The notes under the pieces: model-generated
What the model saw: the letters and a program-made list of their open reading frames with translations, nothing else
The model's database searches: none
Told to the model about the DNA's origin: nothing
Part shown: positions 21,292-29,372 of the stretch, piece by piece
Position numbering within the stretch: the first letter of the stretch is position 1
Layout: each line of letters begins with the position of its first letter
Position numbers and translations under genes: made by a program
Origin: a virus
DNA: 42,191 nucleotides
Reading direction: 5' to 3' (one strand)
Virus record (IMG/VR): IMGVR_UViG_3300032287_002932
Location: 1-42,191 of that record

Positions 21292-22554
21292 ATGGCTAAA
21301 AAAACTAAGATCCTATGGGTTGCTGACTTTGCAGCAATGACTGGTTTCGGCCGTGTCAGTGGTGCGGTACTGCCGCGACTGAAGGATGACTTTGAAATTG
21401 TGGTGCTCGCATGCAATTGGCATGGAGATCCAACGGATGAGCAGAAAGATTTCAAGATGTATCCCGCGTCCAACCGATTCCAGCAGGCGCCTTTTGGTGA
21501 GGATCGCATTCGGGAGATTGTTGAGAGGGAACAGCCGGATATTGTGTTCAGCTTGAATGATCCTTGGATTGTTAGTGAACAGTACAGGCGTATTCAAGAT
21601 CTGCACCAGCAGAAGAAGTTTAAGTTCTGTGGCTACCTCACGATGGATAGCTATAACTGGATTGGTGGCATCGATGTACACATCAATGAATGGGATGCGT
21701 TGATTGCATTTACGGAATTTGGTGCATACGAATTCTTTAAGGCGGGTATCACCAAGCCGGTCAATGTAATTCCACATGGTTTGGATACAGATCTCTTTTA
21801 TCCTATGGATAAGAAGGAGGCACGCAAGAAGCTGGGGCTGTCGGAGGACATCTTCATCTGCCTGAATGCCAACAGGAATCAGTTCCGCAAACGGATGGAC
21901 ATTACGATTGCAGCCTTTGCCAAGTTCGCAGTCGGTCGTCCGGATACGCAACTTTATATGCACTGCGGTACCAAGGATCAGGGGTGGGAGATCATGCCGC
22001 TCTTCGGGCGGGAGATGAGTAAGAACGGACTTGATCCGAACGGTCGCATCATCATGACCAATAACAACCAGGGGCCGCCGAACGTTTCGGTGGAGTTCCT
22101 GAATTGCATCTATAACGCAGCTGATATTGGGATCAATACCACCAAGGGGGGTGGCTGGGAGCTGGTTAACTTTGAGAATGCTGCCTGCCGTGTGGCGCAA
22201 GTGGTGCCGGATCACACGAGCACCAAAGAGATTTTTGAGGGTTATGCCCCACTGATTCGTTGTGACCACGTGGATGTAGACACCAACATGGCACGGGAGA
22301 TGCCCTGCCCCTCCGACCAACACCTGGCGCAGATCCTTGCCAACCTCTACGACGATCGGGAGTACCTGAACAGTGTGGCCGATGCCTGCTACAAGCGAGT
22401 GACGGATCCTCAATTTAGTTGGGACTCAGTTGCGTCTCAGTTTGGTGGGGTGTTCCAGGAGGTGATGGAGGGTGGTGAGCCGGAAGTCGAAGAGAAACCA
22501 AAGAAGAAAAAGAAGGAGAAGAAGGAAAAACGCACGGTTGGGGCTGCGGCGTGA
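21292..22554 (+). CDS. GT-B glycosyltransferase (family 4 type)
   Basis: 420 residues with the two-domain GT-B layout: N-terminal KILWVADFAAMTGFGRVSGA, a PVNVIPHGLDTDLFYP hinge near residue 160-175, and a C-terminal donor domain (FICLNANRNQFRKRMD, then GWELVNFENAACRVAQVVP as the nucleotide-sugar region). GT4 enzymes transfer sugars from activated donors. In phages they modify DNA, virion proteins or host surface sugars; which one applies is unclear. A lysine-rich tail (residues about 400-416) could bind DNA, supporting a DNA glycosylation guess. It precedes the 216-bp inverted-repeat region. Confidence 0.75.
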   Translation: MAKKTKILWVADFAAMTGFGRVSGAVLPRLKDDFEIVVLACNWHGDPTDEQKDFKMYPASNRFQQAPFGEDRIREIVEREQPDIVFSLNDPWIVSEQYRRIQDLHQQKKFKFCGYLTMDSYNWIGGIDVHINEWDALIAFTEFGAYEFFKAGITKPVNVIPHGLDTDLFYPMDKKEARKKLGLSEDIFICLNANRNQFRKRMDITIAAFAKFAVGRPDTQLYMHCGTKDQGWEIMPLFGREMSKNGLDPNGRIIMTNNNQGPPNVSVEFLNCIYNAADIGINTTKGGGWELVNFENAACRVAQVVPDHTSTKEIFEGYAPLIRCDHVDVDTNMAREMPCPSDQHLAQILANLYDDREYLNSVADACYKRVTDPQFSWDSVASQFGGVFQEVMEGGEPEVEEKPKKKKKEKKEKRTVGAAA

Positions 22555-22672
22555 GACTGGTCTCATGTGAGACGACCGAGGCTTAATTGGTGCCAAGGTG
22601 ATGGATCCTCTGGAAACAGGGGATTTTTTGTAGCAAGGTGTACGCATTGAGGGGGTGGGGTACGGGTGAAAT

Positions 22673-22888
22673 CCGAGAATGCCCCCCTTTTATCTTTACG
22701 TGACGCACATGACACTTTCAGTAAAGTGTCATTATTTGAGTCATGGTGAGACAGGAGTGAGACGGTGGGATTGGTGGGTTGCGCTTAGTGTCTCAAGTAC
22801 AATCTCACTTGAGATTCCTTGACAAATAATGACACTTTCGGCAAAGTGTCATTTGGATCTAATAAAGATAAACAGGGGGCATTCTCGG
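22673..22888. repeat. 216-bp inverted-repeat region with nested hairpins
   Basis: Arms of 66 bases at 22673-22738 and 22823-22888 are inverted copies; outer 26 bases match with two differences, and the inner parts are hairpins at 22709-22732 and 22829-22852 (ATGACACTTT, 4-base loop, AAAGTGTCAT). The 84-base spacer has GTGAGAC twice and a further hairpin (TCTCAAGT with ACTTGAGA, 22791-22814). Another palindrome, GTCTCATGTGAGAC, is at 22560-22573. The gap 22555-22893 has no gene I can support. It could be an origin, a recombination site or a small mobile element. Confidence 0.8.
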
Positions 22889-22893
22889 GTTTT

Positions 22894-23247
22894 ATGGGTA
22901 GACCGCGTGTACCACTGCCACCTCTCTGGCACTTGGAATCCAAGCTTCGGTTGTCGACTCGGTACCCATCGGGCCTGGAATGGGCCTGTACCACGGGCTG
23001 GCACGCTGAAGGAGACATGGCCGGGAAATACGTCCCAGCCACCCGCTACTACGTGGTGAGACTGGGGGGAGGGCAGTACCAGGCCCACAGGCTTGTCTAC
23101 TTCCTGCGCACCGGCCAGGACCCCCTGGAGAGCGATGTCATTCACGTCGCATCTGACCGTGACAACCGCAAGGAGCTGATCCTTCGTTCCAGATTCCCTA
23201 ATTATTGCGCGTTCATTGCCACCAATCTCATATTGGACTCAAACTGA
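22894..23247 (+). CDS. HNH-like endonuclease, small
   Basis: 117 residues from ATG 22894; a longer frame from TTG 22819 runs through the inverted repeat and is not believed. The pattern YYVVRLGGGQYQAHRLVYFL, RTGQDP and VIHVASDRDNRKELIL matches phage HNH endonucleases of the HNH_3 type, where AHR starts the helix and IDH...DNR forms the metal site; here the usual Asp-His pair reads IH. It may be weak or inactive. It lies directly behind the 216-bp repeat region, which could be its target or carrier. Confidence 0.6.
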   Translation: MGRPRVPLPPLWHLESKLRLSTRYPSGLEWACTTGWHAEGDMAGKYVPATRYYVVRLGGGQYQAHRLVYFLRTGQDPLESDVIHVASDRDNRKELILRSRFPNYCAFIATNLILDSN

Positions 23248-23248
23248 C

Positions 23249-23920
23249 ATGGCAAATTTGATTGCTCAGGTTTCCGAACTCAACGCTCGGCTCAACATTC
23301 GTTATTTGCGAAATGCAAATCAATGTGACGACAAGACCCTCGATGAGCACGGCTACTACCGGGGCTACGTGTGTCCGCATAACCACGACATACGTGACCA
23401 GGACAACCACTGGTGTTACTACTGTGTCCAGAAAATCTGGAAGAACGTCTGTGGTTTTGACATCAACTACCTGGATCCCAACTACAAGCACAAATACGCT
23501 GCGATCTGGAACCGAATCAATGTCACAACCATGGATGAGTGCTGGCGCATACGTGGCAATTCCAAACGTGCATGCCTTCCTTCTTACCGTTCTCACTATG
23601 CCAAGCAATCATCTGAATACGTCTCGCTCCATAAAGCTGTCTACCAGTGCGCATGGGGAGACGTTGGTAAGTTCTTTGTGACTCGCGTGTGTGGCAATCC
23701 GGAATGTTTTAATCCTGTCCACATGCTTTCCAGCTGGAACAGGGACTATCCCCCTGGCCGCATTCACCCACTCGTCTTGGAATTTGAGCCAAGTAAATTG
23801 ATGTGCTATGCCAGGGCGCGGAAGAAAGTACAGGCTGACGCTCTGGCTGCCACGCAGTACAAACAAACGATTACCAATCCACGGGAAGCAGGACCACCAC
23901 CTGAATACGATGAGGGTTGA
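23249..23920 (+). CDS. HNH endonuclease-like protein
   Basis: 223 residues from ATG 23249. Cysteine pairs (CPHNHD near 49, CYYC near 62) suggest a zinc site; the second half has the homing-type pattern WRI, then EYVSLHKAVYQCAWG and VTRVCGNPECFNPVHML, close to the phage HNH motif where CxxPxCxNPxHL binds metal. The lack of the expected catalytic His in VTRVC casts doubt on cutting activity. It begins one base after the stop of the previous HNH-like gene. Confidence 0.6.
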   Translation: MANLIAQVSELNARLNIRYLRNANQCDDKTLDEHGYYRGYVCPHNHDIRDQDNHWCYYCVQKIWKNVCGFDINYLDPNYKHKYAAIWNRINVTTMDECWRIRGNSKRACLPSYRSHYAKQSSEYVSLHKAVYQCAWGDVGKFFVTRVCGNPECFNPVHMLSSWNRDYPPGRIHPLVLEFEPSKLMCYARARKKVQADALAATQYKQTITNPREAGPPPEYDEG

Positions 23921-23962
23921 ATTGAGCGCACTTACAATAAGGAAAAGGAATTATATCAAATA

Positions 23963-24907
23963 ATGTCGCGCAACTCGGCTATTGCCCAAGCCAATCGCAG
24001 TAAATCAAATCCATTGGTACTTGGTACCTTTAGTACAACTTCACTGCGCTATCTAAAGGGTAAGCTGGGCCCGCAAAATAAAGTCATCGGCTACAAAGAT
24101 ACCAACCAAACGTCAAACGGCGGCTTCGGCGGCGGCACTTACAATCATTGGTTCAAGATCAACCTTTCTTCCCCCGGTTGGATCATTATTGCAAAAGGCC
24201 CGCCGCGCCCCAATTACATTCAAGTTTCTGCGTATGACTTGGATTCAATTCCAATTCAGGGGCAGTCTATTTTTGATGCTGACTCCGTATCGATAATCAA
24301 CAATAATGAAGTGTTTCATCCTTACTTAGGTACTGTGATGAAAACTCAATCTGATTTGTACAACCAATTTTCTATCGTTCGTTTAGATCGTGGTGACGAT
24401 CGTTATTTCCCCCTGGATGCAGGTAGTTATTTGCTTTGTATTTCTACAACACGCAACGAACCGCTTGATTATGAAGTTGGCATTGTAATTGAATTTCCGC
24501 CAACGGAAATGTATATTGCGTTGGAAGACGAAGACTTTGCCAATTATTTATCACAAGAAACAGAAATTGATTTCAACCGAACTTTAGATATTTTTTCTCC
24601 TGTCACTGTTGATACAATAATTTCAACTAATCCAAATCGTCCCAATGGTTTTTCTGAGTCTTTATGTAGCATTGAATCTGGAGCAACCGTCACTGTGTTA
24701 TCGGGAGCCACTTGGCTAATTGGCACACGAATACCGTTGACAGAAATTAACGAATACCCGTTTCTTACGGAAGCCTATAATGAGGAAGAATATTTTTCCA
24801 CCATTCATGATCACTCTTTAACTGAATGGAAAAGCGCCTGGTGGGCAGAGCATCAGGACACTGACAAATTCCCTGATCTTTTTATTCCTTTGACGAATAG
24901 GCTATGA
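23963..24907 (+). CDS. Hypothetical beta-rich protein, possible virion component
   Basis: 314 residues with a good ribosome site (AAGGAAAAGGA). It is mostly strands, rich in N, S, T and aromatic residues (WFKINLSSPGWIIIAKGPP, SYLLCISTTRNEPL), with an acidic C-terminal part (YNEEEYFSTI). Such composition fits a secreted or virion surface protein. No family recognised. It is followed by three small genes and a holin-like gene, so a late role is plausible. Confidence 0.5.
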   Translation: MSRNSAIAQANRSKSNPLVLGTFSTTSLRYLKGKLGPQNKVIGYKDTNQTSNGGFGGGTYNHWFKINLSSPGWIIIAKGPPRPNYIQVSAYDLDSIPIQGQSIFDADSVSIINNNEVFHPYLGTVMKTQSDLYNQFSIVRLDRGDDRYFPLDAGSYLLCISTTRNEPLDYEVGIVIEFPPTEMYIALEDEDFANYLSQETEIDFNRTLDIFSPVTVDTIISTNPNRPNGFSESLCSIESGATVTVLSGATWLIGTRIPLTEINEYPFLTEAYNEEEYFSTIHDHSLTEWKSAWWAEHQDTDKFPDLFIPLTNRL

Positions 24908-25035
24908 TCAAACAGTTTTTTGCTATCTGGTTTAAACCATTTAGAACAAAATTGAAGCCAACGCCAGCTCATTGTTGGGACGAGTATTGTAAAAAGAACC
25001 CAGGGTGCAGTGCCTGTAGGATTTATGACGTGTAA
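24904..25035 (+). CDS. 43-residue cysteine-containing peptide
   Basis: ATG 24904 overlaps the previous stop as ATGA. The N-terminal FFAIWFKPF is hydrophobic; the C-terminal half has CWDEYC and CSAC, four cysteines that could bind zinc. The tight overlaps with both neighbours support a real gene. Function unknown. Confidence 0.5.
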   Translation: MIKQFFAIWFKPFRTKLKPTPAHCWDEYCKKNPGCSACRIYDV

Positions 25036-25471
25036 AGCAGTGCGCTTTAAACGTCGCAAAAAAGTTACAACATACTTGTTGAATAACCAGTATGTGTTTA
25101 AGATGCGTTTATTGCCCTGGTTGAAAACAGATGCCGGTTGCATATGGTTGGCCAGCTTGGCAGTTGGTAAATCAAAACGTCAAATCAATGATTGGCTTAA
25201 TAAACGCAACAAAAAGTCGGTGCGTTCCTTGTCGGCATCTTTGACAGGGCAAGAAGGAAACAAGATACAAGCTTTGGCTATCCGCCAGGTTCGTCATTGG
25301 GTAGCTGATTTACCACCTGGTGATTCTTTGTGTTTAAGGTGTGAGTCTGCAGTGCCAGACAAACAATTCAAAGTGTGGCGACGTTGGTTTGAAACGCACG
25401 AAGATCCAAGGTGGAGAATAAATCCAGATCTTAAATCTTTCTATATTTACAGGCCTAGCACTTTAGAATAA
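25025..25471 (+). CDS. Conserved cyanophage hypothetical protein
   Basis: 148 residues from ATG 25025. An upstream GTG 25010 would add five residues. The protein is basic and has PWLKTDAGCIWLASLAVGKS, QINDWLNKRNKKS and PPGDSLCLRCESA, a combination I recall from unknown cyanophage proteins. The basic arginine- and lysine-rich middle could bind nucleic acid. Its location between a cysteine peptide and a holin-like gene says little about function. Confidence 0.55.
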   Translation: MTCKAVRFKRRKKVTTYLLNNQYVFKMRLLPWLKTDAGCIWLASLAVGKSKRQINDWLNKRNKKSVRSLSASLTGQEGNKIQALAIRQVRHWVADLPPGDSLCLRCESAVPDKQFKVWRRWFETHEDPRWRINPDLKSFYIYRPSTLE

Positions 25472-25488
25472 GGAAAAAGGTATTGATC

Positions 25489-25653
25489 ATGTCCCAATTT
25501 CAGCGTTACCTGGAAATCTTGTTTGCTTTCCACGCTCTTTGTTCATTGATTTGCGCTCTAACCCCGACGCGCAAAGACGACACATTTATTGGTTATCTCT
25601 ATCGTTTCCTTGAAGCCGGTGCTCTGTTGGTTGGTCGCGCCAAGGATCGCTGA
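25489..25653 (+). CDS. Holin-like small membrane protein
   Basis: 54 residues. One hydrophobic helix (YLEILFAFHALCSLICAL) is followed by TPTRKDD and an amphipathic GYLYRFLEAGALLVGRAKD. The TPTxxDD segment and the size match a small phage membrane-protein group often found by lysins and suspected to be holins. It faces the lysin at 25821 on the opposite strand, with a small gene between. Confidence 0.55.
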   Translation: MSQFQRYLEILFAFHALCSLICALTPTRKDDTFIGYLYRFLEAGALLVGRAKDR

Positions 25654-25821
25654 TCAATCGGGCAACGCTTGAAACCACCAGGTGCATCCGCCCTGTTTCT
25701 CTACCCAATCTCGTGTTGCATACGCCGCCTCTTTCGAGAGTGTGGCGCATTTTTTTTCATCCCCAACTTGCCAACACATATTGACACGGATGTGTGGATC
25801 TTTGTTTTTTACTTTAGCCAT
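25654..25821 (-). CDS. 55-residue hypothetical protein after the lysin
   Basis: From ATG 25821, which shares one base with the lysin stop (TGATG), so translation is coupled. Sequence MAKVKNKDPHIRVNMCWQVG with a tryptophan-containing end (CTWWFQALPD). Two to three cysteines but no known motif. It may assist or restrain the lysin; this is inference from the coupling. Confidence 0.5.
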   Translation of the reverse strand: MAKVKNKDPHIRVNMCWQVGDEKKCATLSKEAAYATRDWVEKQGGCTWWFQALPD

Positions 25822-26834
25822 CAGTAGTCCCAGCGAATTCGCGCTTTACTTTCCCTCATTCCAAGATGGACGAATCCCTTTTTGGCACCATAACCAACTG
25901 AGTACGGCCAATTTTTGTCACACCAATCTTGCAGTGTGTAGACACTGACACCATCAATGTAAAAGTCAACGGCACCTTTGGAGGGTGCGTCGTAGGTATG
26001 TTCACTGTTTCTTGCACCACCAACTTGTGAATTAATTGGTTCCGGCCGTGAACCACTGGTAATTACCAACGGCTTGTTCCCAAATGCAGCACGTGCTTTT
26101 TCTAAGAACTTACACAGTTCCAAAGCTGTCTCACACTGATACTGCTTGGTAAAACGACGAGCTTCTTGATTCAAAGTCAATTCACCGTAGGTGATGTGTT
26201 CCGTGACTTTAGTTGTGAATGGGCTCCAGGGTTGGAATTTAGTTGGCGTTTCAGGTTTTACTGCTGGCGTTGCGGGCTTATCTTGTTTGGATAAGATGCC
26301 AATCAATTTTGTTGCGTAGTTGGGGTCAGTGGCATATCCTTCTGTAACCAAAAGCCTGGCGCATTCTTCAACACTTTTGGCACGATTAACACCTTTGTAA
26401 CGACCAAAGTCTTTGTACCAGCGCTCGACTAGGTAACAAACACAGGTGTAAAGGTCAGGAAAATCAATGAATCCGGCTTTAATTGTGACCCATTTACCGT
26501 TGAGAAATTCTTGGGTGTTGACGTTGGATCCACTTCCTTTTAATCCAAAGTAGTTGTGAGTACCTGACGTGTGTTTGCCCCAACCTGATTCCAGTGCCCA
26601 CTGAGCTGCAACAACTTCAGGGTATTTACTGCCCGCTGCTTTTGCTGCCGCAAGCACACCGTCCCACGTGTTGTCAAAACTTTGGGTAGGTTTTGACTTG
26701 TTATTGTCTCGGTACTTAGACGCAAAAGTCTCCAGGACCGAGGAAGAGACCTGATCCTGGAGCCAATTAAATGCGTCATTTTGATGAGGCAGCCCTTTAA
26801 AAAACTCGGCCGCGTCTACGAGTTTTATGGACAT
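25821..26834 (-). CDS. Two-domain lysin: glucosaminidase plus M15 peptidase
   Basis: 337 residues. Residues 50-185 form an N-acetylglucosaminidase domain with catalytic Glu82 (WALESGWGK). After a proline-rich linker, residues 205-337 form a peptidase M15-type domain with zinc ligands His279 (SEHTYD), Asp290 (AVDFYI) and His323 (VHLGM). Together they would cut both the sugar backbone and the peptide bridges of peptidoglycan. There is no signal peptide, so release would need a holin. It could instead be a virion-associated entry enzyme. A second cell-wall enzyme of another family is at 35892. Confidence 0.85.
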   Translation of the reverse strand: MSIKLVDAAEFFKGLPHQNDAFNWLQDQVSSSVLETFASKYRDNNKSKPTQSFDNTWDGVLAAAKAAGSKYPEVVAAQWALESGWGKHTSGTHNYFGLKGSGSNVNTQEFLNGKWVTIKAGFIDFPDLYTCVCYLVERWYKDFGRYKGVNRAKSVEECARLLVTEGYATDPNYATKLIGILSKQDKPATPAVKPETPTKFQPWSPFTTKVTEHITYGELTLNQEARRFTKQYQCETALELCKFLEKARAAFGNKPLVITSGSRPEPINSQVGGARNSEHTYDAPSKGAVDFYIDGVSVYTLQDWCDKNWPYSVGYGAKKGFVHLGMRESKARIRWDY

Positions 26835-26875
26835 TTAACTTAAAGCTTTTTCCAACTCTAAGTCAAGTTTATTAA

Positions 26876-27070
26876 TCACTCAAGGGTTTCTTCTGGCATG
26901 ACTTCAGGAGTGATGACATCATCCTTCTCATCTTCTGGTTCAAATTCCAAAGTTTCAATAAGCCGCCCAATTAAATCAGCGGCAAATGCGATCAAGTTGC
27001 CATCGGCAGTAGCACGAGCGGCGCCAAAAGAATTAATGGCAGAAACCAGTTGGGATTTTTTGCAGGCCAT
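26876..27070 (-). CDS. Conserved cyanophage small acidic protein
   Basis: 64 residues from ATG 27070 (MACKKSQLVSAINSFGAARA), a start I recall for this cyanophage family. The middle (LIAFAADLIGRLIETLEFEP) is helical and the tail acidic. It belongs to the leftward virion/lysis group between the lysin and the conserved protein at 27106. Function unknown. Confidence 0.6.
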   Translation of the reverse strand: MACKKSQLVSAINSFGAARATADGNLIAFAADLIGRLIETLEFEPEDEKDDVITPEVMPEETLE

Positions 27071-27105
27071 AATAACCAATAGTTTTCAATAAACTATAAC
27101 AAAAA

Positions 27106-27414
27106 TTACCAAGGAGTGCCACTGGCATCTTTGGGAGATAACCGATCTTGTAGCGCTTGTTTCAGTGTGGTTTCCACTGTGGCTACTTGTTTAGTGCCCA
27201 ATTTGTTCTTTACCCAACTAATGACAGTAGCTTTGTCCAGGTCTTGATAGGGAATTAAATCGTCCGCATCAGGCGCTTCAAGTCCAACGCTGCCATAAAC
27301 GCTGGCAAATTCGCCTTGATCTTCTGTGAAAACCGTGTAATGAACAGTGTAAACGCAATCATCATCAAGATGGCGATCAAGGGTTGCAATGTCCCAGGTG
27401 ATGGAAGCAGTCAT
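27106..27414 (-). CDS. Conserved phage protein near tail fibres
   Basis: 102 residues from ATG 27414; the longer frame to 27465 runs into the terminator. WDIATLDRHLDDDCVYTVHY, then YGSVGL, IPYQDLDKATVISWVKNKLG and a final SGTPW. This matches a small protein family found beside tail-fibre genes in T4-like and other cyanophages. Its role is unknown. A terminator lies just upstream, so it must use its own promoter, for which I see no clear boxes. Confidence 0.6.
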   Translation of the reverse strand: MTASITWDIATLDRHLDDDCVYTVHYTVFTEDQGEFASVYGSVGLEAPDADDLIPYQDLDKATVISWVKNKLGTKQVATVETTLKQALQDRLSPKDASGTPW

Positions 27415-27451
27415 AATAAAAGAATTACTGCATTCATAATACCAAATAAAC

Positions 27452-27474
27452 AAAAAACCCGCCATTGCAGCGGG
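27452..27474 (-). terminator. Rho-independent terminator after the tail-fibre gene
   Basis: On the leftward strand CCCGC and GCGGG pair across a 7-base loop and are followed by TTTTTTG. It lies 25 bases beyond the stop of the 611-residue fibre gene. Confidence 0.75.
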
Positions 27475-27498
27475 CGTTATAAGGTAATTGAAATAAAT

Positions 27499-29334
27499 TC
27501 AGCTTGAAAGTCTGTAGGTAACCCAAGTTGTTGCGCCTGTTCTGCGGCTTAGGAACTGACCTGAATTACTGGCAGCAACAGTACCTGAGCCGACGACGGT
27601 GTGGCCAGTGCCGCCCTGAACTGTCACAGCGTTTGTGGCGCCGGTGTTGATGACGCTCCACTCAAAGGCCATGTTGTTGTAGAGGCCGCTGAAACCGCCG
27701 TCCATCAGTGTGCCAGTGGGCAGTGTCATTGTGACAGCCGCAGCAGTGGATGATGTGATGATCTTGGCGGTGAGGTTGGCAACGGTCAGTGTGGCGGTGG
27801 TGTCTACGGCTGCCGGTGCAGGCTGGTTGTAGATGACGGTGCCGCCGTTGGAGATGCGGAGTTGCTCAGTAGGCGATGCAGCGCCATCAGCAGTGGTGCT
27901 GAACACCAGGCGTCCTGGCATGTCGTTGGTGCCGGGGGTGCCGTCTACTTCGGCATAAATTCTTGCAGCAGGTATTGGAGCAGTGCCATCAGACCCGCCA
28001 AAATAAATCTCGCCCAACGTATCATTTACTTGAACAACCGTTTGACCGTTGACCGTCCCCGAACGAGACTTAACAAAATCTAATCGTGCTGCAAATTGAT
28101 TATTCACATAGCAACCAATGACCTGGGGAGCTGCCCCTCCAGCAATAGCTAATTTGTCAACAGCAGTGCCAAAAAACGTTGTAAGCGCCGTGCTCGTCCC
28201 CACCAGCAGCCTGCCTGAGGAGTCGATGCGGGCGCGTTCGGTCGTCGGATTTAGAAAAACAATGCTGCCGTTATTAGTACCAATGTATGAACTATTAGCT
28301 GAATCAGTAAATTGCACATACGATCCGGTGCCTGTTGATAATGTCTGGATTGAAGTATCTGCACTTGAGCCAACAGTTAAGGTCCTGCCAGGATTTGTGA
28401 TGCCAATCCCCACCCTGCCGCTGGAATCAATACGCATCCGCTCAGTAGGACTTGCCGCCCCATCAGCAGTGGTACTGAAGACCAGACGACCAGGCATGTC
28501 ATTGGTGCCGGGGGTGCCGTCAACTTGCACTGCTACACGGGCAGCTTCTACATAAGACGTACCTTCAAACCCGGCAAAACGTTGAATGGCAATAGTGTCA
28601 CCAGACACCACAGTTGTTGCAGCACCTGCTGTTCCACGGGATTTGGCGCAGTTGAATTCAGTACCTGCATTGTTTTCGGTGTTTCTAATGCATAAAACTG
28701 TCCCATCTTGTGCTGCAAGTTGCGTGCCCGCTTGAAAACCAAGAATTGAATAGGCGGCACTCGTCCCAACCAACAAACGGCCACCTGCATCAATCCGCAT
28801 CCGCTCAGTTGCATTGGTTGTAAAACCAAGCGTGTTGCTAGCGGGAGAAAACACACCGTTGCCGACACTACTTGCCAAACTTGTGGCATTCGTTCCAAAC
28901 GATTCGCCAATAACAGCACCAATAACTGCTAATGGAGCACTTGGGGTACTTGTTCCAATTCCAAGTCTTCCTGTTGAGTCAACAAAAATACGCCCCGCAC
29001 CACCTGTGCTAATACCCAAAAGGTCAGTGCCAGCACCGTATAAACCAGGTGCCACACTTGTGCCAACACCTACTTGAATACTTGGTGCACCAGCACTTCC
29101 GGCTGGAACTTTGACGATTGCACCAGAAATTTGAGTTGTGTAAACACCCGATACAAAATTAGCAGTTGTACCTGTTACTGTTGTGGCTTGAACAGTTGTA
29201 CCAGAAACAGTACCAGTGACAGTTACGTTACCTGTAAACGTGGGGTTTTGAACTAAACCTGAAATTGAAACACTCTTATCTACGCCCGCATCCGTAAACG
29301 TAATCGTATCAATCTTAATAGTTCCGTACGGCAT
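27499..29334 (-). CDS. Tail-fibre-like protein with repeated beta segments
   Basis: 611 residues. The start (MPYGTIKIDTITFTDAGVDKS) is followed by TGTVSG-type repeats and then by copies of a cassette ending ERMRIDSSGRVGIG, ERARIDSSGRLLVG and similar, a common pattern in fibre shafts. One 28-codon stretch (VDGTPGTNDMPGRLVFSTTA and beyond) occurs twice. The C-terminus (AVTMTLPTGTLMDGG) may be the receptor-facing part. Fibres recognise host surface glycans. It pairs with the 757-residue fibre upstream, and shares its TGTT repeat style. Confidence 0.78.
   Translation of the reverse strand: MPYGTIKIDTITFTDAGVDKSVSISGLVQNPTFTGNVTVTGTVSGTTVQATTVTGTTANFVSGVYTTQISGAIVKVPAGSAGAPSIQVGVGTSVAPGLYGAGTDLLGISTGGAGRIFVDSTGRLGIGTSTPSAPLAVIGAVIGESFGTNATSLASSVGNGVFSPASNTLGFTTNATERMRIDAGGRLLVGTSAAYSILGFQAGTQLAAQDGTVLCIRNTENNAGTEFNCAKSRGTAGAATTVVSGDTIAIQRFAGFEGTSYVEAARVAVQVDGTPGTNDMPGRLVFSTTADGAASPTERMRIDSSGRVGIGITNPGRTLTVGSSADTSIQTLSTGTGSYVQFTDSANSSYIGTNNGSIVFLNPTTERARIDSSGRLLVGTSTALTTFFGTAVDKLAIAGGAAPQVIGCYVNNQFAARLDFVKSRSGTVNGQTVVQVNDTLGEIYFGGSDGTAPIPAARIYAEVDGTPGTNDMPGRLVFSTTADGAASPTEQLRISNGGTVIYNQPAPAAVDTTATLTVANLTAKIITSSTAAAVTMTLPTGTLMDGGFSGLYNNMAFEWSVINTGATNAVTVQGGTGHTVVGSGTVAASNSGQFLSRRTGATTWVTYRLSS
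27865..28525 (-). repeat. Direct repeat of an 85-base cassette in the fibre gene
   Basis: Bases 27865-27949 and 28441-28525 encode nearly the same peptide (ending GTPGTNDMPGRLVF) 576 bases apart, exactly 192 codons. Synonymous differences show the copies are not very recent. Recombination between them would change fibre length in frame. Confidence 0.7.
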
Positions 29335-29372
29335 TGTTGCTTACCTGTTTTTACTTATTTTAAGCCAAAAAA

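Noticed and set aside
21313-22413. Leftward 366-residue frame
   Set aside because: It is the antisense of the glycosyltransferase, histidine- and valine-rich without motifs, and has no ribosome site.
22819-22893. Longer start for the HNH-like gene
   Set aside because: The extension passes through the inverted repeat and has no conserved character; ATG 22894 is after it.
22555-22893. Terminator after the glycosyltransferase
   Set aside because: The hairpins at 22709 and 22829 are not followed by T runs, so they do not look like Rho-independent terminators.
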